Origin: Oceanospirillaceae bacterium
GTDB taxonomy: Bacteria; Pseudomonadota; Gammaproteobacteria; Pseudomonadales; Balneatricaceae
Direction: 5' to 3'
Assembly (NCBI GenBank): GCA_013215505.1
Contig: JABSQZ010000026.1
Coordinates: 1 to 64,000, forward strand
Length of the DNA stretch: 64,000 nt
Below the pieces are notes generated by a model that saw only the letters and a list, made by a program, of their open reading frames with translations, had not been told where the DNA came from and searched no databases. Positions within the stretch are counted from its first letter, which is position 1. Each line of letters starts with the position of its first letter. Positions 35,944 to 45,085 of this stretch are shown piece after piece. The position numbers and the translations under genes are program-made.

Positions 35944-37051
35944 TGCCGTTCGTAAGTTCCTTAATATCAATAATGGGCTTGGTTCCTCACTAGCATGCTA
36001 CATGGTATCAATGCTTTCTTTGCAGGACCGCCGTTAACACCTCCGCTCTAACAGAGGTTTGATGGACTTCCCCTGGCTGTATCAAGAGTGAATGCTCTGC
36101 AGCCCCTTTATCTGCCAGACTCTAACGCTTAAGTAAGGGTTTCAAGAACAGTCCCGTATATGAGTGATCATCCGCCGCCACTTCCTCCGGGGTGTCTGTG
36201 GCTATGAAAAGGCCGCCCTTAGGATATATAGACTTAAGCATTATTTCAGAGGTGGTACCTCTGAGCGGGGTAAAGATGACTCGTGCCCGCGTGCAACAGG
36301 TCTGTTGCGAAGACACCCCTTACTAGCGCTGCATATCACCCGTGGTCAGGAAGGGTTTTCTCTGTGGTTTTGTTAAATTCACTCAGCAAAACGATTAACA
36401 TCGACGACAGTGGATGTTAGATAAATTGGCACAAATAAACGCTGTCTTTTGTATCGACGCTTGTGCCTCTGCCATTATGTCAAACCACTATCAACTTTGC
36501 TGCTAGCTACATAGTTCAAGCTGAAATATCCCCCAGCACTTTAACTAAACCCTTTGTTATTGAGTACAAAAGTATCATTAACCAGTTGTTTAGGGGAATT
36601 TAACACTGCTGTTTAAGGTATATAGAGACTGATTAATTTTTTTCTGCTCATAGGCGCTAAGCCGCTTAGGTGCAGACTTGCTGATAGTTTTTCTGTGGCT
36701 GCAAACTGATCCTGTATTGATCTGTACTGTTGTGACGAGGGCGACATTAAGGGAGTGTTAATTGTTATCTGAACTATTTTTGTGCAATGATACAAAGGTT
36801 AGTGTGTGAATTATAAGCACTAGTCACTCTTGCATGGCTATTGTTTAAGCCGGTACGGTTTTAGAAACAGTAAGTTAATTACTATTGCTTACTCGTAGTG
36901 AAAAATTGTGCATATAGTGTTTGAATGCTGATTCGAGAGTTCAATTGCAGTCATTATCTATGCCAGTGCGCGTCTTATACTGGCACTGAATGTGTCTGAT
37001 AATAATAACAAGAGTTTTGCTCTTCGCGATAAATAATACATGGAGTTTATG
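35944..37051. other. Gene-poor stretch before the ABC transporter
   Basis: About 1.1 kb whose only recognisable content is a uvrA tail on the minus strand at 36122-36226. Beyond 36.3 kb composition drops back to AT-rich. No intact gene or clear repeat is seen. The promoter of the transporter probably lies near its end, but no consensus pair is convincing. Confidence 0.5.
36122..36226 (-). pseudogene. C-terminal remnant of a second uvrA
   Basis: The minus strand encodes YPKGGLFIATDTPEEVAADD and then HSYTGLFLKPLLKR before a stop codon. This matches the end of UvrA proteins (GGxIIATGTPEEVA..SxTGxFLKPLL). Nothing upstream on the minus strand continues the homology. It differs from the tail of the intact uvrA at 21 kb ([20 protein letters not shown]), so it comes from a different uvrA gene rather than a recent copy. 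Confidence 0.75.
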
Positions 37052-38056
37052 ATGACATTTTCATCTATTACCAAACGAACACTGTTAACTGCAGCAATAG
37101 TTTTATCTTCTTCTCAGGTTTGGGCGCAATGTGGCACCGTCACTATTGCTGAAATGAATTGGCCCTCCGCTGAATTCGCTGCCAACCTCGATAAAATAAT
37201 TCTAACCGAAGGTTATGGTTGCAACGTCGAGTTAGTCCCTGGTGCCACCAACACTACTTTCGCCTCGATGGAAGCTAAGGGGCAGCCGGACATAGCTCCG
37301 GAGTTTTGGACCAATGCAGTGACAGTGAGAATGAAAGCTGCCGAAGAAAAAGGCGACCTGACGGTTGGTGTACAACTAGTATCGGATGCCTCTGAGGGGT
37401 GGTTTATTTCTGACGCAATAGCTAAGGCGCACCCAGAACTTAAAACCGTGGCTGACGTGTTGGCGCACCCTGAGTTATTCCCCAGTAAAGAGGATTCCTC
37501 TAAGGGGGCCTTTATGAATTGCCCTTCGGGCTGGGGTTGTGAAACGGTTAACACAAATTTGGTTAAAGACAGTGCCTTCAACTTTGCCAAGGCCGGTTTC
37601 GATGTTATTGATCCGGGTTCTTCATCGGGTCTGGATGGAGCCATTGCCAAAGCTTCGCAAAGAGGAGAGGCGTGGTTTGGCTACTATTGGCAGCCGACGG
37701 TGAATGTCAGTAAATATAATTTGAAAAAATTGGATTTTGCCACCAGCTTTGACCAAAAACATTGGGATGATTGTCTGGTCAGCGAGGATTGCGAAAGTCC
37801 ACAGCGCTCCAGTTGGACGAAGTCAAAAGTGAATACAGTCGTAGTGACTAAATTTGCCCAAGCCAATCCAGAGGTTATGGAATATCTGAACAAACGTACT
37901 TATAGCTCGGCTCAGGTAGGACCGACGCTGGTATATATGGATGAAAACCAAGCCAATGGTGAAGATGCTGCCTACGAATTTCTGAAAGCTAACCAGGATC
38001 TTTGGTCTGCCTGGGTACCTGCAGACGTTGCCGAAAAGATTAGAAAGGCACTCTGA
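37052..38056 (+). CDS. ABC transporter solute-binding protein, ProX/HutX type
   Basis: 334 residues from the ATG nearest GGAG; two more in-frame ATG lie just upstream. A signal peptide ends at about residue 26 (VWA-QC). The mature part resembles the glycine betaine/choline/histidine-binding OpuAC family: VTIAEMNWPSAEFAANLDKIILTEGYGC, DIAPEFWTNAV, GSSSGLDGAIAKASQRGEAWFGYYWQPT and the C-terminal NQDLWSAWVPADVAEKIR. Trp and Tyr residues could form an aromatic cage for a quaternary amine. The pattern CGTVTIAEMNW is shared with binding proteins of hut-linked transporters as well as betaine systems, so substrate is open. It leads the three-gene transporter set. Confidence 0.85.
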   Translation: MTFSSITKRTLLTAAIVLSSSQVWAQCGTVTIAEMNWPSAEFAANLDKIILTEGYGCNVELVPGATNTTFASMEAKGQPDIAPEFWTNAVTVRMKAAEEKGDLTVGVQLVSDASEGWFISDAIAKAHPELKTVADVLAHPELFPSKEDSSKGAFMNCPSGWGCETVNTNLVKDSAFNFAKAGFDVIDPGSSSGLDGAIAKASQRGEAWFGYYWQPTVNVSKYNLKKLDFATSFDQKHWDDCLVSEDCESPQRSSWTKSKVNTVVVTKFAQANPEVMEYLNKRTYSSAQVGPTLVYMDENQANGEDAAYEFLKANQDLWSAWVPADVAEKIRKAL

Positions 38057-38169
38057 AGTTAGCAGGTTCTACATTACTAGTTTGGCTATAGCTCTGAGAT
38101 AAAGGGCTATGGCAGGCTAGTGAGTGATTACTTGTCGGTGTTACAGAATTTTTAAGTGCAGCTAAAAGA

Positions 38170-38208
38170 TTAGCGGGTAAGCGTTATCATACTCGCTAAT
38201 TTTTTTCT
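38170..38208 (+). terminator. Attenuator-like terminator between binding protein and permease genes
   Basis: TTAGCGGGTA pairs with TACTCGCTAA (one G-T pair) around a 10-base loop, followed by seven T. It lies 110 bases after the binding protein gene and 20 before the permease start, and would let the binding protein be made in excess. Confidence 0.8.
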
Positions 38209-38227
38209 ATTGCCAGAGGTAGATGCA

Positions 38228-39115
38228 GTGAGTTGGTCAGAATTTCCCAGTATGTCCAGAACAGATTTACGCAGTTTACGTAGATCTATTGATGAGAGCT
38301 TTCGAGACTTTACCCAAGAATACGGAGAGAGTTTAGAGAGATTTTTTGATCCGTTACTTGAATTCCTTATTTTCAGTGAAAGACTGTTGCTCAGTACTCC
38401 CTGGCCGCTGATGATCGCGATTTGTGCCGCTCTGGCTTTTCTGGCCAGTCGCAGTTGGAAAATTGTCCTCGGGGTGTTAGTGGCCTTTATCCTGATAGGC
38501 TATCTGGGTATGTGGCAAGATACCATGCGCACCTTATCAATCATCACTGTTTGTACTATGGTGGCCATTGCCGTGGGCATTCCTATAGGCATCGCTATGG
38601 CGCGCTCCAACAAATTACAGGCGCTTATCTCACCGGTATTAGATGTGATGCAAACTATGCCTAGTTTCGTCTATTTGATCCCGGTAGTGATGTTATTGGG
38701 TATAGGCAAAGTACCAGGGCTAATAGCCGTGATCATCTATGCTTTACCCCCTATAGTACGACTGACCAACCTGGGGATACGCCAGGTGGACCCGGATGTT
38801 ATAGAAGCTGCCGATGCATTTGGTTGTAGTAGCTGGCAAAAGTTGGTAAATATCCAGATGCCATTAGCACTGCCGTCAATTTTTGCTGGCGTTAATCAAA
38901 CCATCATGATGTCGTTGTCGATGGTGGTCATCGCCTCGATGATCGGAGTGAAAGGTTTGGGGCAGCCAGTGTTAAAGGCCATTACCAACCAGTATTTCTC
39001 AATGGGTTTGCTGAATGGCTTTGCTATTGTCGCAATCGCTATAATATTTGACCGGGTTTCCCAGCAATACGGAAGGCGGATACAGCTGCATCGCCAGGGT
39101 GATCACAATGGATAA
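38228..39115 (+). CDS. ABC transporter permease, ProW/HutW type
   Basis: 295 residues from a GTG start eight bases behind AGAGGTAG; the TTG at 38210 is a less likely alternative. A cytoplasmic N-terminal stretch of about 60 residues is followed by six or so membrane segments. The inner-membrane-component motif EAADAFGCSSWQKLVNIQMPLALPSIFAGVNQ is the ATPase-contacting loop. The MARSNKLQ and TMPSFVYLIPVVMLLGIG segments are typical of the OpuAB/ProW family. It pairs with the ATPase gene, which overlaps its end by eight bases. Confidence 0.93.
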   Translation: MSWSEFPSMSRTDLRSLRRSIDESFRDFTQEYGESLERFFDPLLEFLIFSERLLLSTPWPLMIAICAALAFLASRSWKIVLGVLVAFILIGYLGMWQDTMRTLSIITVCTMVAIAVGIPIGIAMARSNKLQALISPVLDVMQTMPSFVYLIPVVMLLGIGKVPGLIAVIIYALPPIVRLTNLGIRQVDPDVIEAADAFGCSSWQKLVNIQMPLALPSIFAGVNQTIMMSLSMVVIASMIGVKGLGQPVLKAITNQYFSMGLLNGFAIVAIAIIFDRVSQQYGRRIQLHRQGDHNG

Positions 39116-40145
39116 GCTTAAACAGCCGAAGATAAAAATAGTTAACTTGTCTAAAGTATTTGGCAGGGCGCCGAAAAAAATGCTGCAGTTGGTGCAGCAG
39201 GGAATGGATAAAACCGAGCTATTGACCAAGCACCGGCATGTACTTGCACTGGATAACATTAATATGGAGCTGCAAGAGCACTCTATTGAGGTGATTATGG
39301 GGTTGTCGGGCTCTGGTAAGTCAACGTTAATACGCCATATTAATAGATTGATAGCCCCAACGGTGGGGGAAGTGTTGGTCGATGGAGAAAACATCTGTGG
39401 CATGAGCGCGACTCAACTGCGGCGCTTCAGGCAGAAAAAGACCGCTATGGTGTTTCAGAACTTCGCCCTGCTACCGCATCGTACCGTGATAGATAACATC
39501 AGTTTTGGCTTGCAGGTACAAGGTCAGAGTGAAGCTCGGATAAAACGCAGCAGTCACTACTGGCTGGAGCGGGTTGGATTGACTGGCTATGAAAAACACT
39601 ATCCCGCCCAACTCTCCGGCGGGATGCAGCAACGCGTGGGGTTGGCCAGGGCGCTGGCCTGTGATGCCGATATCCTGATGATGGATGAAGCCTTTAGCGC
39701 CTTAGACCCACTGATTCGCTCTGATATGCAAAACATATTGCTCGAGCTGCAGACCGAGTTGAAAAAAACCATTGTATTTATAACCCATGATTTGGATGAA
39801 GCGTTAAAAATTGGTGACCGTATCGCGATTTTAAATCAGGGCAAGTTAATTCAGCAGGGCACTGCTGACGATATCTTACTGCACCCAGCAGACGACTACG
39901 TGAGAAGATTTGTCGCTGATGTTAATCGTACCGGTGTGTTGCGGGCCCGCTCGATAATGGATGTAAAAATACAGTCCAATCCGGATTTCAGCAATACAGT
40001 GGTCGTTAAAGAAGACGACACCGTCAGGGAAGTGCTGCACAGTATGTTGAGTGCCGACTCTTATAATGCGTTGGTCACGAACCAGAATGGTAAGGCTGTA
40101 GGGCGTATTGATTCAGAGATGTTGGCGGCAGCGGTCAACAATTAA
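39108..40145 (+). CDS. ABC transporter ATPase, ProV/HutV type
   Basis: 345 residues from MDKLKQPKIKIVNLSKVFG; the start overlaps the permease end. It carries Walker [10 protein letters not shown] (about 76), Q-loop FQNFALLPH, signature LSGGMQQRVGLARA, Walker B ILMMDEAFSALD and the switch His (FITHDLDEA). An N-terminal extension FGRAPKKMLQLVQQGMDK is typical of ProV/OpuAA proteins. The C-terminal 80 residues form a CBS-like regulatory region (VVKEDDTVREVLHSMLSADSYNALVTNQNGKAVGRI) rather than two clear CBS domains. Related ATPases act in osmoprotectant or histidine import. Confidence 0.95.
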   Translation: MDKLKQPKIKIVNLSKVFGRAPKKMLQLVQQGMDKTELLTKHRHVLALDNINMELQEHSIEVIMGLSGSGKSTLIRHINRLIAPTVGEVLVDGENICGMSATQLRRFRQKKTAMVFQNFALLPHRTVIDNISFGLQVQGQSEARIKRSSHYWLERVGLTGYEKHYPAQLSGGMQQRVGLARALACDADILMMDEAFSALDPLIRSDMQNILLELQTELKKTIVFITHDLDEALKIGDRIAILNQGKLIQQGTADDILLHPADDYVRRFVADVNRTGVLRARSIMDVKIQSNPDFSNTVVVKEDDTVREVLHSMLSADSYNALVTNQNGKAVGRIDSEMLAAAVNN

Positions 40146-40337
40146 GCTTTTTCCAAGTCATCTTAAAAAATAAAATAAGTCGGTGTTTATCTGGCGTCTT
40201 GAGTGTATTCGCTCTAAAGTAGCCTTCAGCCACAAATGAAGTCCGGGCCGAATTGTATCAGTTGTTTCTCCGCTCTCTTGACGAGGATGCACTCAGCGCT
40301 TAAATAATCTTCTAAATACAGTTGTGATAGGTATCTA

Positions 40338-41246
40338 ATGGTTCAATGGTCCAGCAATAAACCAATAAAAATTTTAGTGACAGGGCCGAAAGAACAAGTC
40401 GGGCGGGCGCTGTTGGCAGCGGATAACAGCGCCGGTGTCTTCGAAGTGATAGGGGCTAGTTCACATGCTCCAAATTTACGCGACAAGCATGTAGTTACAC
40501 AAGTATTAGAACAGAGTAACCCCGACTTCGTCGTCAATACGCTGGGCTATAATTCGGTAGTGGTCAGCGAGAAAAAAGTTGATTTGTGTTACTTACTAAA
40601 TCGCGATTTCCTGTCTATATTAGCGCAAGTTTGCGCTGAAAAAAATATTCCCATTATTCATTTATCCACCGACCACGTATTTGATGGTCACTACGCCAGC
40701 GGGTATAGCGAAGATGATCAGACTATTCCGTTGGGGAACTTCGGTAAGAGTAAATGGGAAGGTGAGGAAATGCTACGCAAGCATTTACCGCAACATTTTA
40801 TATTGCGGGTCAGCTGGTTATTTTCGCAGTGGGGCGAAAACTTTCTTACCCGTTCACTGGCCCAGGCGCGTACTGAAAAAGTAATGTACGCTGCGGATGA
40901 TCGAGTGGGCTGCCCGACATCTGCTGCTGATATTGCCAGAGTTATTTTTGCGGTCATCAGGCAGCTAAACGATGCTGCGGACGCCTGGGGAACCTACCAC
41001 TATTGTGGTGGCGAAGTGAGTACCAGATTTAAATTTTTAGAGGCAATCTACGACAGGGCTAAGCAACAAGAGCAGCTGTTAACCCAGAGCCTGATTTCAG
41101 TGCCGCGCACAGAGTTGTACGCCAATGCCGAGCGCCCAGCTTCATCAGTGTTGAACTGTAAAAAGCTGCTGCGAAATTTTGGTATTCACCAGCGCCCCTG
41201 GCGCACAGAGTTAAGCAAAGTCATGGATTCTATTTACAGCAACTAA
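40338..41246 (+). CDS. RmlD-like SDR protein with altered catalytic Tyr
   Basis: 302 residues, family of dTDP-4-dehydrorhamnose reductases (extended short-chain dehydrogenase fold). Family blocks include DFVVNTLGYNSVVVSEKK, IIHLSTDHVFDG (STDYVFDG in most), FILRVSWLFSQWGENFLTR and VGCPTSAADIARVI. The usual catalytic YxxxK is FGKSK here: codon 135 is TTC (Phe), while K139 remains. The cofactor loop GANGQLG is GPKEQVG, with the middle Gly replaced by Glu. The protein may therefore not reduce sugars in the normal way. No other rhamnose genes are nearby. It stands alone between the transporter and sirB2. Confidence 0.8.
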   Translation: MVQWSSNKPIKILVTGPKEQVGRALLAADNSAGVFEVIGASSHAPNLRDKHVVTQVLEQSNPDFVVNTLGYNSVVVSEKKVDLCYLLNRDFLSILAQVCAEKNIPIIHLSTDHVFDGHYASGYSEDDQTIPLGNFGKSKWEGEEMLRKHLPQHFILRVSWLFSQWGENFLTRSLAQARTEKVMYAADDRVGCPTSAADIARVIFAVIRQLNDAADAWGTYHYCGGEVSTRFKFLEAIYDRAKQQEQLLTQSLISVPRTELYANAERPASSVLNCKKLLRNFGIHQRPWRTELSKVMDSIYSN

Positions 41247-41287
41247 AACTGTTCCTCTGGCGCGTTATGGTCGTGCTTGGATTACCG

Positions 41288-41668
41288 CTAGCTTATCCAG
41301 GGCATAGGGTTTTTGCTGATAGCTACGCTTGCCATATAACCAATAAAACACAGTGCTATCAGTAGCATGCCTATCCTGGAAGCAACACTTTTCTGGCCTT
41401 TAATGGCCAGGGTGCCAAACATTATGTAGCCAAATAAGCCGATAATTTTGGCGCTCAACCAATGGTCGGTGATTGGGTATTGCCCAATCAACAGCATCAA
41501 ACCAATGGCGCTCAAAATCAACAAGGTATCTATGGCATGTGGTAGAATTTTGGCCCACTTTTTTTGTAGCCATTGGGCATCGACGGTGACCGCGATAGTG
41601 CGGATGATCAATAGGCTGACACTGATCAGCATCAAACTTAAGTGGCTGTGTTTAAATATTAAATACAT
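41288..41668 (-). CDS. SirB2 family membrane protein
   Basis: 126 residues with four hydrophobic segments and the SirB2 opening YLIFKHSHLSLMLISVSLLIIR. These small inner membrane proteins are widespread in proteobacteria; the role is uncertain. The gene runs opposite to its neighbours and is 164 bases from the moeA start. Confidence 0.85.
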   Translation of the reverse strand: MYLIFKHSHLSLMLISVSLLIIRTIAVTVDAQWLQKKWAKILPHAIDTLLILSAIGLMLLIGQYPITDHWLSAKIIGLFGYIMFGTLAIKGQKSVASRIGMLLIALCFIGYMASVAISKNPMPWIS

Positions 41669-41832
41669 ATTTTTTGGCTCGCTCCGGTGAAGTCTAAAGA
41701 TTAGTTATGCAATGAGCCCTATATTGAGCCCTGAATTATCTACTGCTGGTATTGAAGCCGAGGAATGGGCGCTGCCAACAGCTAAGATTAGTACAATAGC
41801 AGTGATTTTAACTGCTTACGACGAGAATAGAC

Positions 41833-43068
41833 ATGACTGAAGTTGTAGCAAAGACAGATTTTAAAATTAAACCATTGATACCGGTTACTCAGGCACTGGA
41901 GAATCTGCTGGCGGATGCGAAAACCGATCTGCTTGTCGAGCAAGTGGACTTAAAGAGTGCTCTGGGTCGGACATTGGCGGAGCGACCGATAGCGCTAGTC
42001 GATGTGCCACCGCAAGATAACAGCAGTATGGATGGTTATGCGGTCGCTATGATCAGTTTAAATGCACAGGGCAGTACTATTTTACCGCTGTCTCAGAGGA
42101 TTGCCGCGGGAGACGATCCACAGCCATTGGCAGCGGGTACTGTCGCCAGAATATTTACCGGGGCTGAAATTCCTCTGGGTGCAGACGCAGTAATAATGCA
42201 AGAGCAAGTGAGCGTGGATCAGGCTGGCGTGCACTTACCGGACTCGATTAATGACCGGCAAAATATTCGGCCCAGAGGGCAAGATTTGCTGAGCGGCGAA
42301 ATTTTACAGCCAGTGGGTAAAAAATTACAAGCGGCAGATATCGGTGTACTGGCGTCGGCGGGGATCGCCAACGTATCAGTCTACAGGGCATTGAAAATTG
42401 CAATACTGTCGACCGGTGATGAGTTACTAGAGCCGGGTGACCCGGTGGCCCCAGGTAAAATTTACAACTCCAACCGAGCGATGTTAACGGCTTTAATTCA
42501 ACAGTTGGGAATGCAAGTTGTAGACATAGGTAAGGTCGCCGACACTTTTGCTGCGACGCGACAGGCGCTGGCAAAAGCTGCGGACTGTGCGGACCTGATT
42601 ATCAGTACCGGTGGGGTCTCTGTCGGTGAGGAAGATCATATCAAGGCAGCGGTGGACAGCTTAGGCGCGCTGGATATGTGGCGGATTAAATTAAAACCTG
42701 GTAAACCGCTGGCTTACGGCAGAGTCAAAGGCACGCCAATTTTTGGCTTGCCAGGTAATCCCGCATCGGCACTGATAACTTTTTGTCTGTTCGCCAGGCC
42801 CTACATGACTAAACTACAGGGAGGGCTAGTGGTTAAGCCTCTGAGTTTTAAGGTAATCGCAGCTTTTGAACATTTAAAGGCGGGCAGCAGAGAAGAGTAT
42901 TTGCGTGCGATCTATAATGACGGTGAAGTACAGCCGTTCAAAAACCAGAGTTCCGGGATGCTCTCCACTGCCAGTCGTGCCAATGGTTTAATAGTGATAC
43001 CTGTAGATGCAGTGATCCAACGCGGTGAGCTGGTGGATTTTATTCCCTTTTCTGAGCTATTGGCCTAA
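41833..43068 (+). CDS. moeA: Molybdopterin molybdenumtransferase MoeA
   Basis: 411 residues, the usual length. MoeA inserts molybdate into adenylylated molybdopterin in the last step of cofactor synthesis. Motifs: VPPQDNSSMDGYAV (about 58), RIFTGAEIPLGADAVIMQE, RPRGQDLLSGEIL, LSTGDELLEPGDP, NSNRAMLTALI, ISTGGVSVGEEDHIK, KLKPGKPLAYG and the loop FGLPGNPASALITF. All domains are complete. It is followed, after an acyltransferase gene, by moaC and moaD. Confidence 0.96.
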   Translation: MTEVVAKTDFKIKPLIPVTQALENLLADAKTDLLVEQVDLKSALGRTLAERPIALVDVPPQDNSSMDGYAVAMISLNAQGSTILPLSQRIAAGDDPQPLAAGTVARIFTGAEIPLGADAVIMQEQVSVDQAGVHLPDSINDRQNIRPRGQDLLSGEILQPVGKKLQAADIGVLASAGIANVSVYRALKIAILSTGDELLEPGDPVAPGKIYNSNRAMLTALIQQLGMQVVDIGKVADTFAATRQALAKAADCADLIISTGGVSVGEEDHIKAAVDSLGALDMWRIKLKPGKPLAYGRVKGTPIFGLPGNPASALITFCLFARPYMTKLQGGLVVKPLSFKVIAAFEHLKAGSREEYLRAIYNDGEVQPFKNQSSGMLSTASRANGLIVIPVDAVIQRGELVDFIPFSELLA

Positions 43069-43187
43069 AAAACGTCGACTAGAGAGCGGGGATTGACACA
43101 ACCGCTCCTATATTAGTCAAAAAAGTGCAATGACTGCTGTGAACGGCTAGAATAGGCGGCTTTATATCAGCCAGGTTTAATAGCCCC

Positions 43188-44330
43188 GTGAACTCTAATC
43201 AAGATCCCTACAGTGATATTCGTCCCTATAAAGATACTGAAGTGTCAGCCGTTCTCGATGCCTTGCTGCATAACAACGAGCTGGTTGGCGCGCTCTCTCA
43301 GTATAAGTTTCCGAAATTCTACCAATGGCTGCCGCGACTGACTAAATCAGTAGTACGCATTGGCATGGCCAGGCAATTTGGCGATATAGAGACAGTGCGA
43401 GACTTTCAGTCACTGGTGGCTGAATTTATGCAGAAGATGATCGGCCGTACTACCAGCAAAATTACCTGTTCAGGGATTGAGAATTTGCAGCAAGACGGCG
43501 CCTATTTGTTTATCTCCAATCATCGTGATATTGCAATGGATCCCGCTTTCGTCAATTGGATGTTGTACCACAAGAAAATGCAGACAGTGCGCATCGCTAT
43601 AGGTGATAACTTACTGAAGAAAGAGTACGTATCAGATCTGATGCGTCTGAATAAAAGCTTTATCGTCAAGCGATCGGCCAAGGCGCCGCGGGAAATGATG
43701 AAAGCCCTTACCCAATTGTCTTCCTATATCGATCATAGCGTGGTGGTTGATGAGGCTTCTATCTGGATAGCGCAGCGCGAGGGGCGGGCCAAAGATGGCG
43801 ATGACAAAACCGATGCGGCGCTGCTGAAAATGCTATATATGTCACAGCGCAAGCAGCGTTCATTTGCGCAAATGACCCAGCGCTTAAACATAGTTCCGGT
43901 CTCTATTTCTTACGAGTTTGACCCCTGCGACAATGCCAAAGCCAAAGAGCTGGCGATAAAGGCCGCGGGAGACACTTACATTAAGAGTGAGTTTGAAGAT
44001 ATTGAGAGCATAGTGGCAGGCATCACCGGCTTTAAAGGCCAGGTACATGTACATTTTGGCGATGTGCTCGCCGGTGATGTTGAGACGCCCGCCGAGTTGG
44101 CGTTAGTGATAGATGAAAAAATTCAAGGCAATTATAAATTACATGATTCAAATCTGATTGCCGCCGGGCAGTTAGAGAACATGAGTGAGCAACAACAGCG
44201 CCAGTTTGAATCCAGGTTTTCCGGGCTGACGGACGCCGAAAAAGCAATTGCTATAACCAGTTACGCCAAGCCTTACTTTAATCAGCAGCAATATTCTCAG
44301 AATAATACCCAGGAGAACAGCGATGTCTAA
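43188..44330 (+). CDS. Glycerol-phosphate acyltransferase family protein
   Basis: 380 residues from a GTG start. The PlsC-like domain (about 95-300) contains the acceptor motif [13 protein letters not shown] and the later [14 protein letters not shown] segment typical of a subfamily of large 1-acylglycerol-3-phosphate acyltransferase-like proteins. The His and Asp are HRDIAMD, one residue wider apart than the standard HX4D, as seen in that subfamily. Its substrate is uncertain. The gene overlaps the start of moaC by eight bases, an unexpected pairing of lipid and cofactor genes. Confidence 0.82.
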   Translation: MNSNQDPYSDIRPYKDTEVSAVLDALLHNNELVGALSQYKFPKFYQWLPRLTKSVVRIGMARQFGDIETVRDFQSLVAEFMQKMIGRTTSKITCSGIENLQQDGAYLFISNHRDIAMDPAFVNWMLYHKKMQTVRIAIGDNLLKKEYVSDLMRLNKSFIVKRSAKAPREMMKALTQLSSYIDHSVVVDEASIWIAQREGRAKDGDDKTDAALLKMLYMSQRKQRSFAQMTQRLNIVPVSISYEFDPCDNAKAKELAIKAAGDTYIKSEFEDIESIVAGITGFKGQVHVHFGDVLAGDVETPAELALVIDEKIQGNYKLHDSNLIAAGQLENMSEQQQRQFESRFSGLTDAEKAIAITSYAKPYFNQQQYSQNNTQENSDV

Positions 44331-44802
44331 GCTGACCCATTTAGATGCCGATGGCAATGCGCAGATGGTTGATGTAACTGAAAAAGCAGTGACTACCAGA
44401 GAAGCCAGCGCCTACGCCGAAGTGCACATGTTGCCGCAGACGCTCGCCTTGATTGCCAGTGGCGGTCACAAAAAAGGTGATGTGTTGGCGGTGGCCAGAA
44501 TTGCCGGAATCATGGCGGCGAAAAAGACCAGTGAATTGATTCCGATGTGTCATCCGTTAATGTTGACCAAAGTGAATGTTGACTTAGAGTTGCAGGCGGA
44601 TAATAACTTGGTCGCTATTACTGCTACTTGTCGCCTGTCTGGGCAGACGGGGGTGGAGATGGAGGCGCTAACGGCAGCGAGCACTGCGGCATTGACTATT
44701 TACGATATGTGTAAAGCCGTGGATAAAGGCATGCAAGTGCAAAATCTAAAATTGCTGGAAAAGCTTGGTGGTAAGAGCGGTCACTGGCGGGCGGAGAGTT
44801 GA
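44323..44802 (+). CDS. moaC: Cyclic pyranopterin monophosphate synthase MoaC
   Basis: 159 residues. MoaC completes conversion of GTP (after MoaA) to cyclic pyranopterin monophosphate. Key blocks: [87 protein letters not shown] (with the catalytic Asp/Lys pair) and [13 protein letters not shown]. It overlaps the upstream acyltransferase gene and is followed directly by moaD. Confidence 0.96.
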   Translation: MSKLTHLDADGNAQMVDVTEKAVTTREASAYAEVHMLPQTLALIASGGHKKGDVLAVARIAGIMAAKKTSELIPMCHPLMLTKVNVDLELQADNNLVAITATCRLSGQTGVEMEALTAASTAALTIYDMCKAVDKGMQVQNLKLLEKLGGKSGHWRAES

Positions 44803-44804
44803 GT

Positions 44805-45059
44805 GTGATTAAAATTATTTATTTTGCCAGTATCCGCGAGCAACTGGGATTGGGCGATGAGTCGCTGGCTATTCCACCAGGGGTACTCAATGTAGCGGAT
44901 CTGTCCGACTGGTTGCAACGTGAGCGCGGCGAGCAGTGGAGCGCGGCACTGGGCAATATCAGCACCTTATATGCGGTAAATCAAGAGATGGTCAATGCCC
45001 GGCACTTATTGCAGGAAGGTGATGAAGTGGCCTTTTTTCCACCGGTCACTGGTGGTTAA
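44805..45059 (+). CDS. moaD: Molybdopterin synthase sulfur carrier subunit MoaD
   Basis: 84 residues from GTG (MIKIIYFASIREQLG), seven bases behind GGAGAG; a TTG at 44799 overlaps the moaC stop but is too near the ribosome site. It has a ubiquitin-like fold ending in PPVTGG, whose C-terminal Gly-Gly is thiocarboxylated to donate sulfur. The usual partner gene moaE does not follow; instead there is a plsC-like gene, so the large subunit must be coded elsewhere. Confidence 0.93.
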   Translation: MIKIIYFASIREQLGLGDESLAIPPGVLNVADLSDWLQRERGEQWSAALGNISTLYAVNQEMVNARHLLQEGDEVAFFPPVTGG

Positions 45060-45085
45060 ATCAGTTGCTCTATTAGGATACTAAA

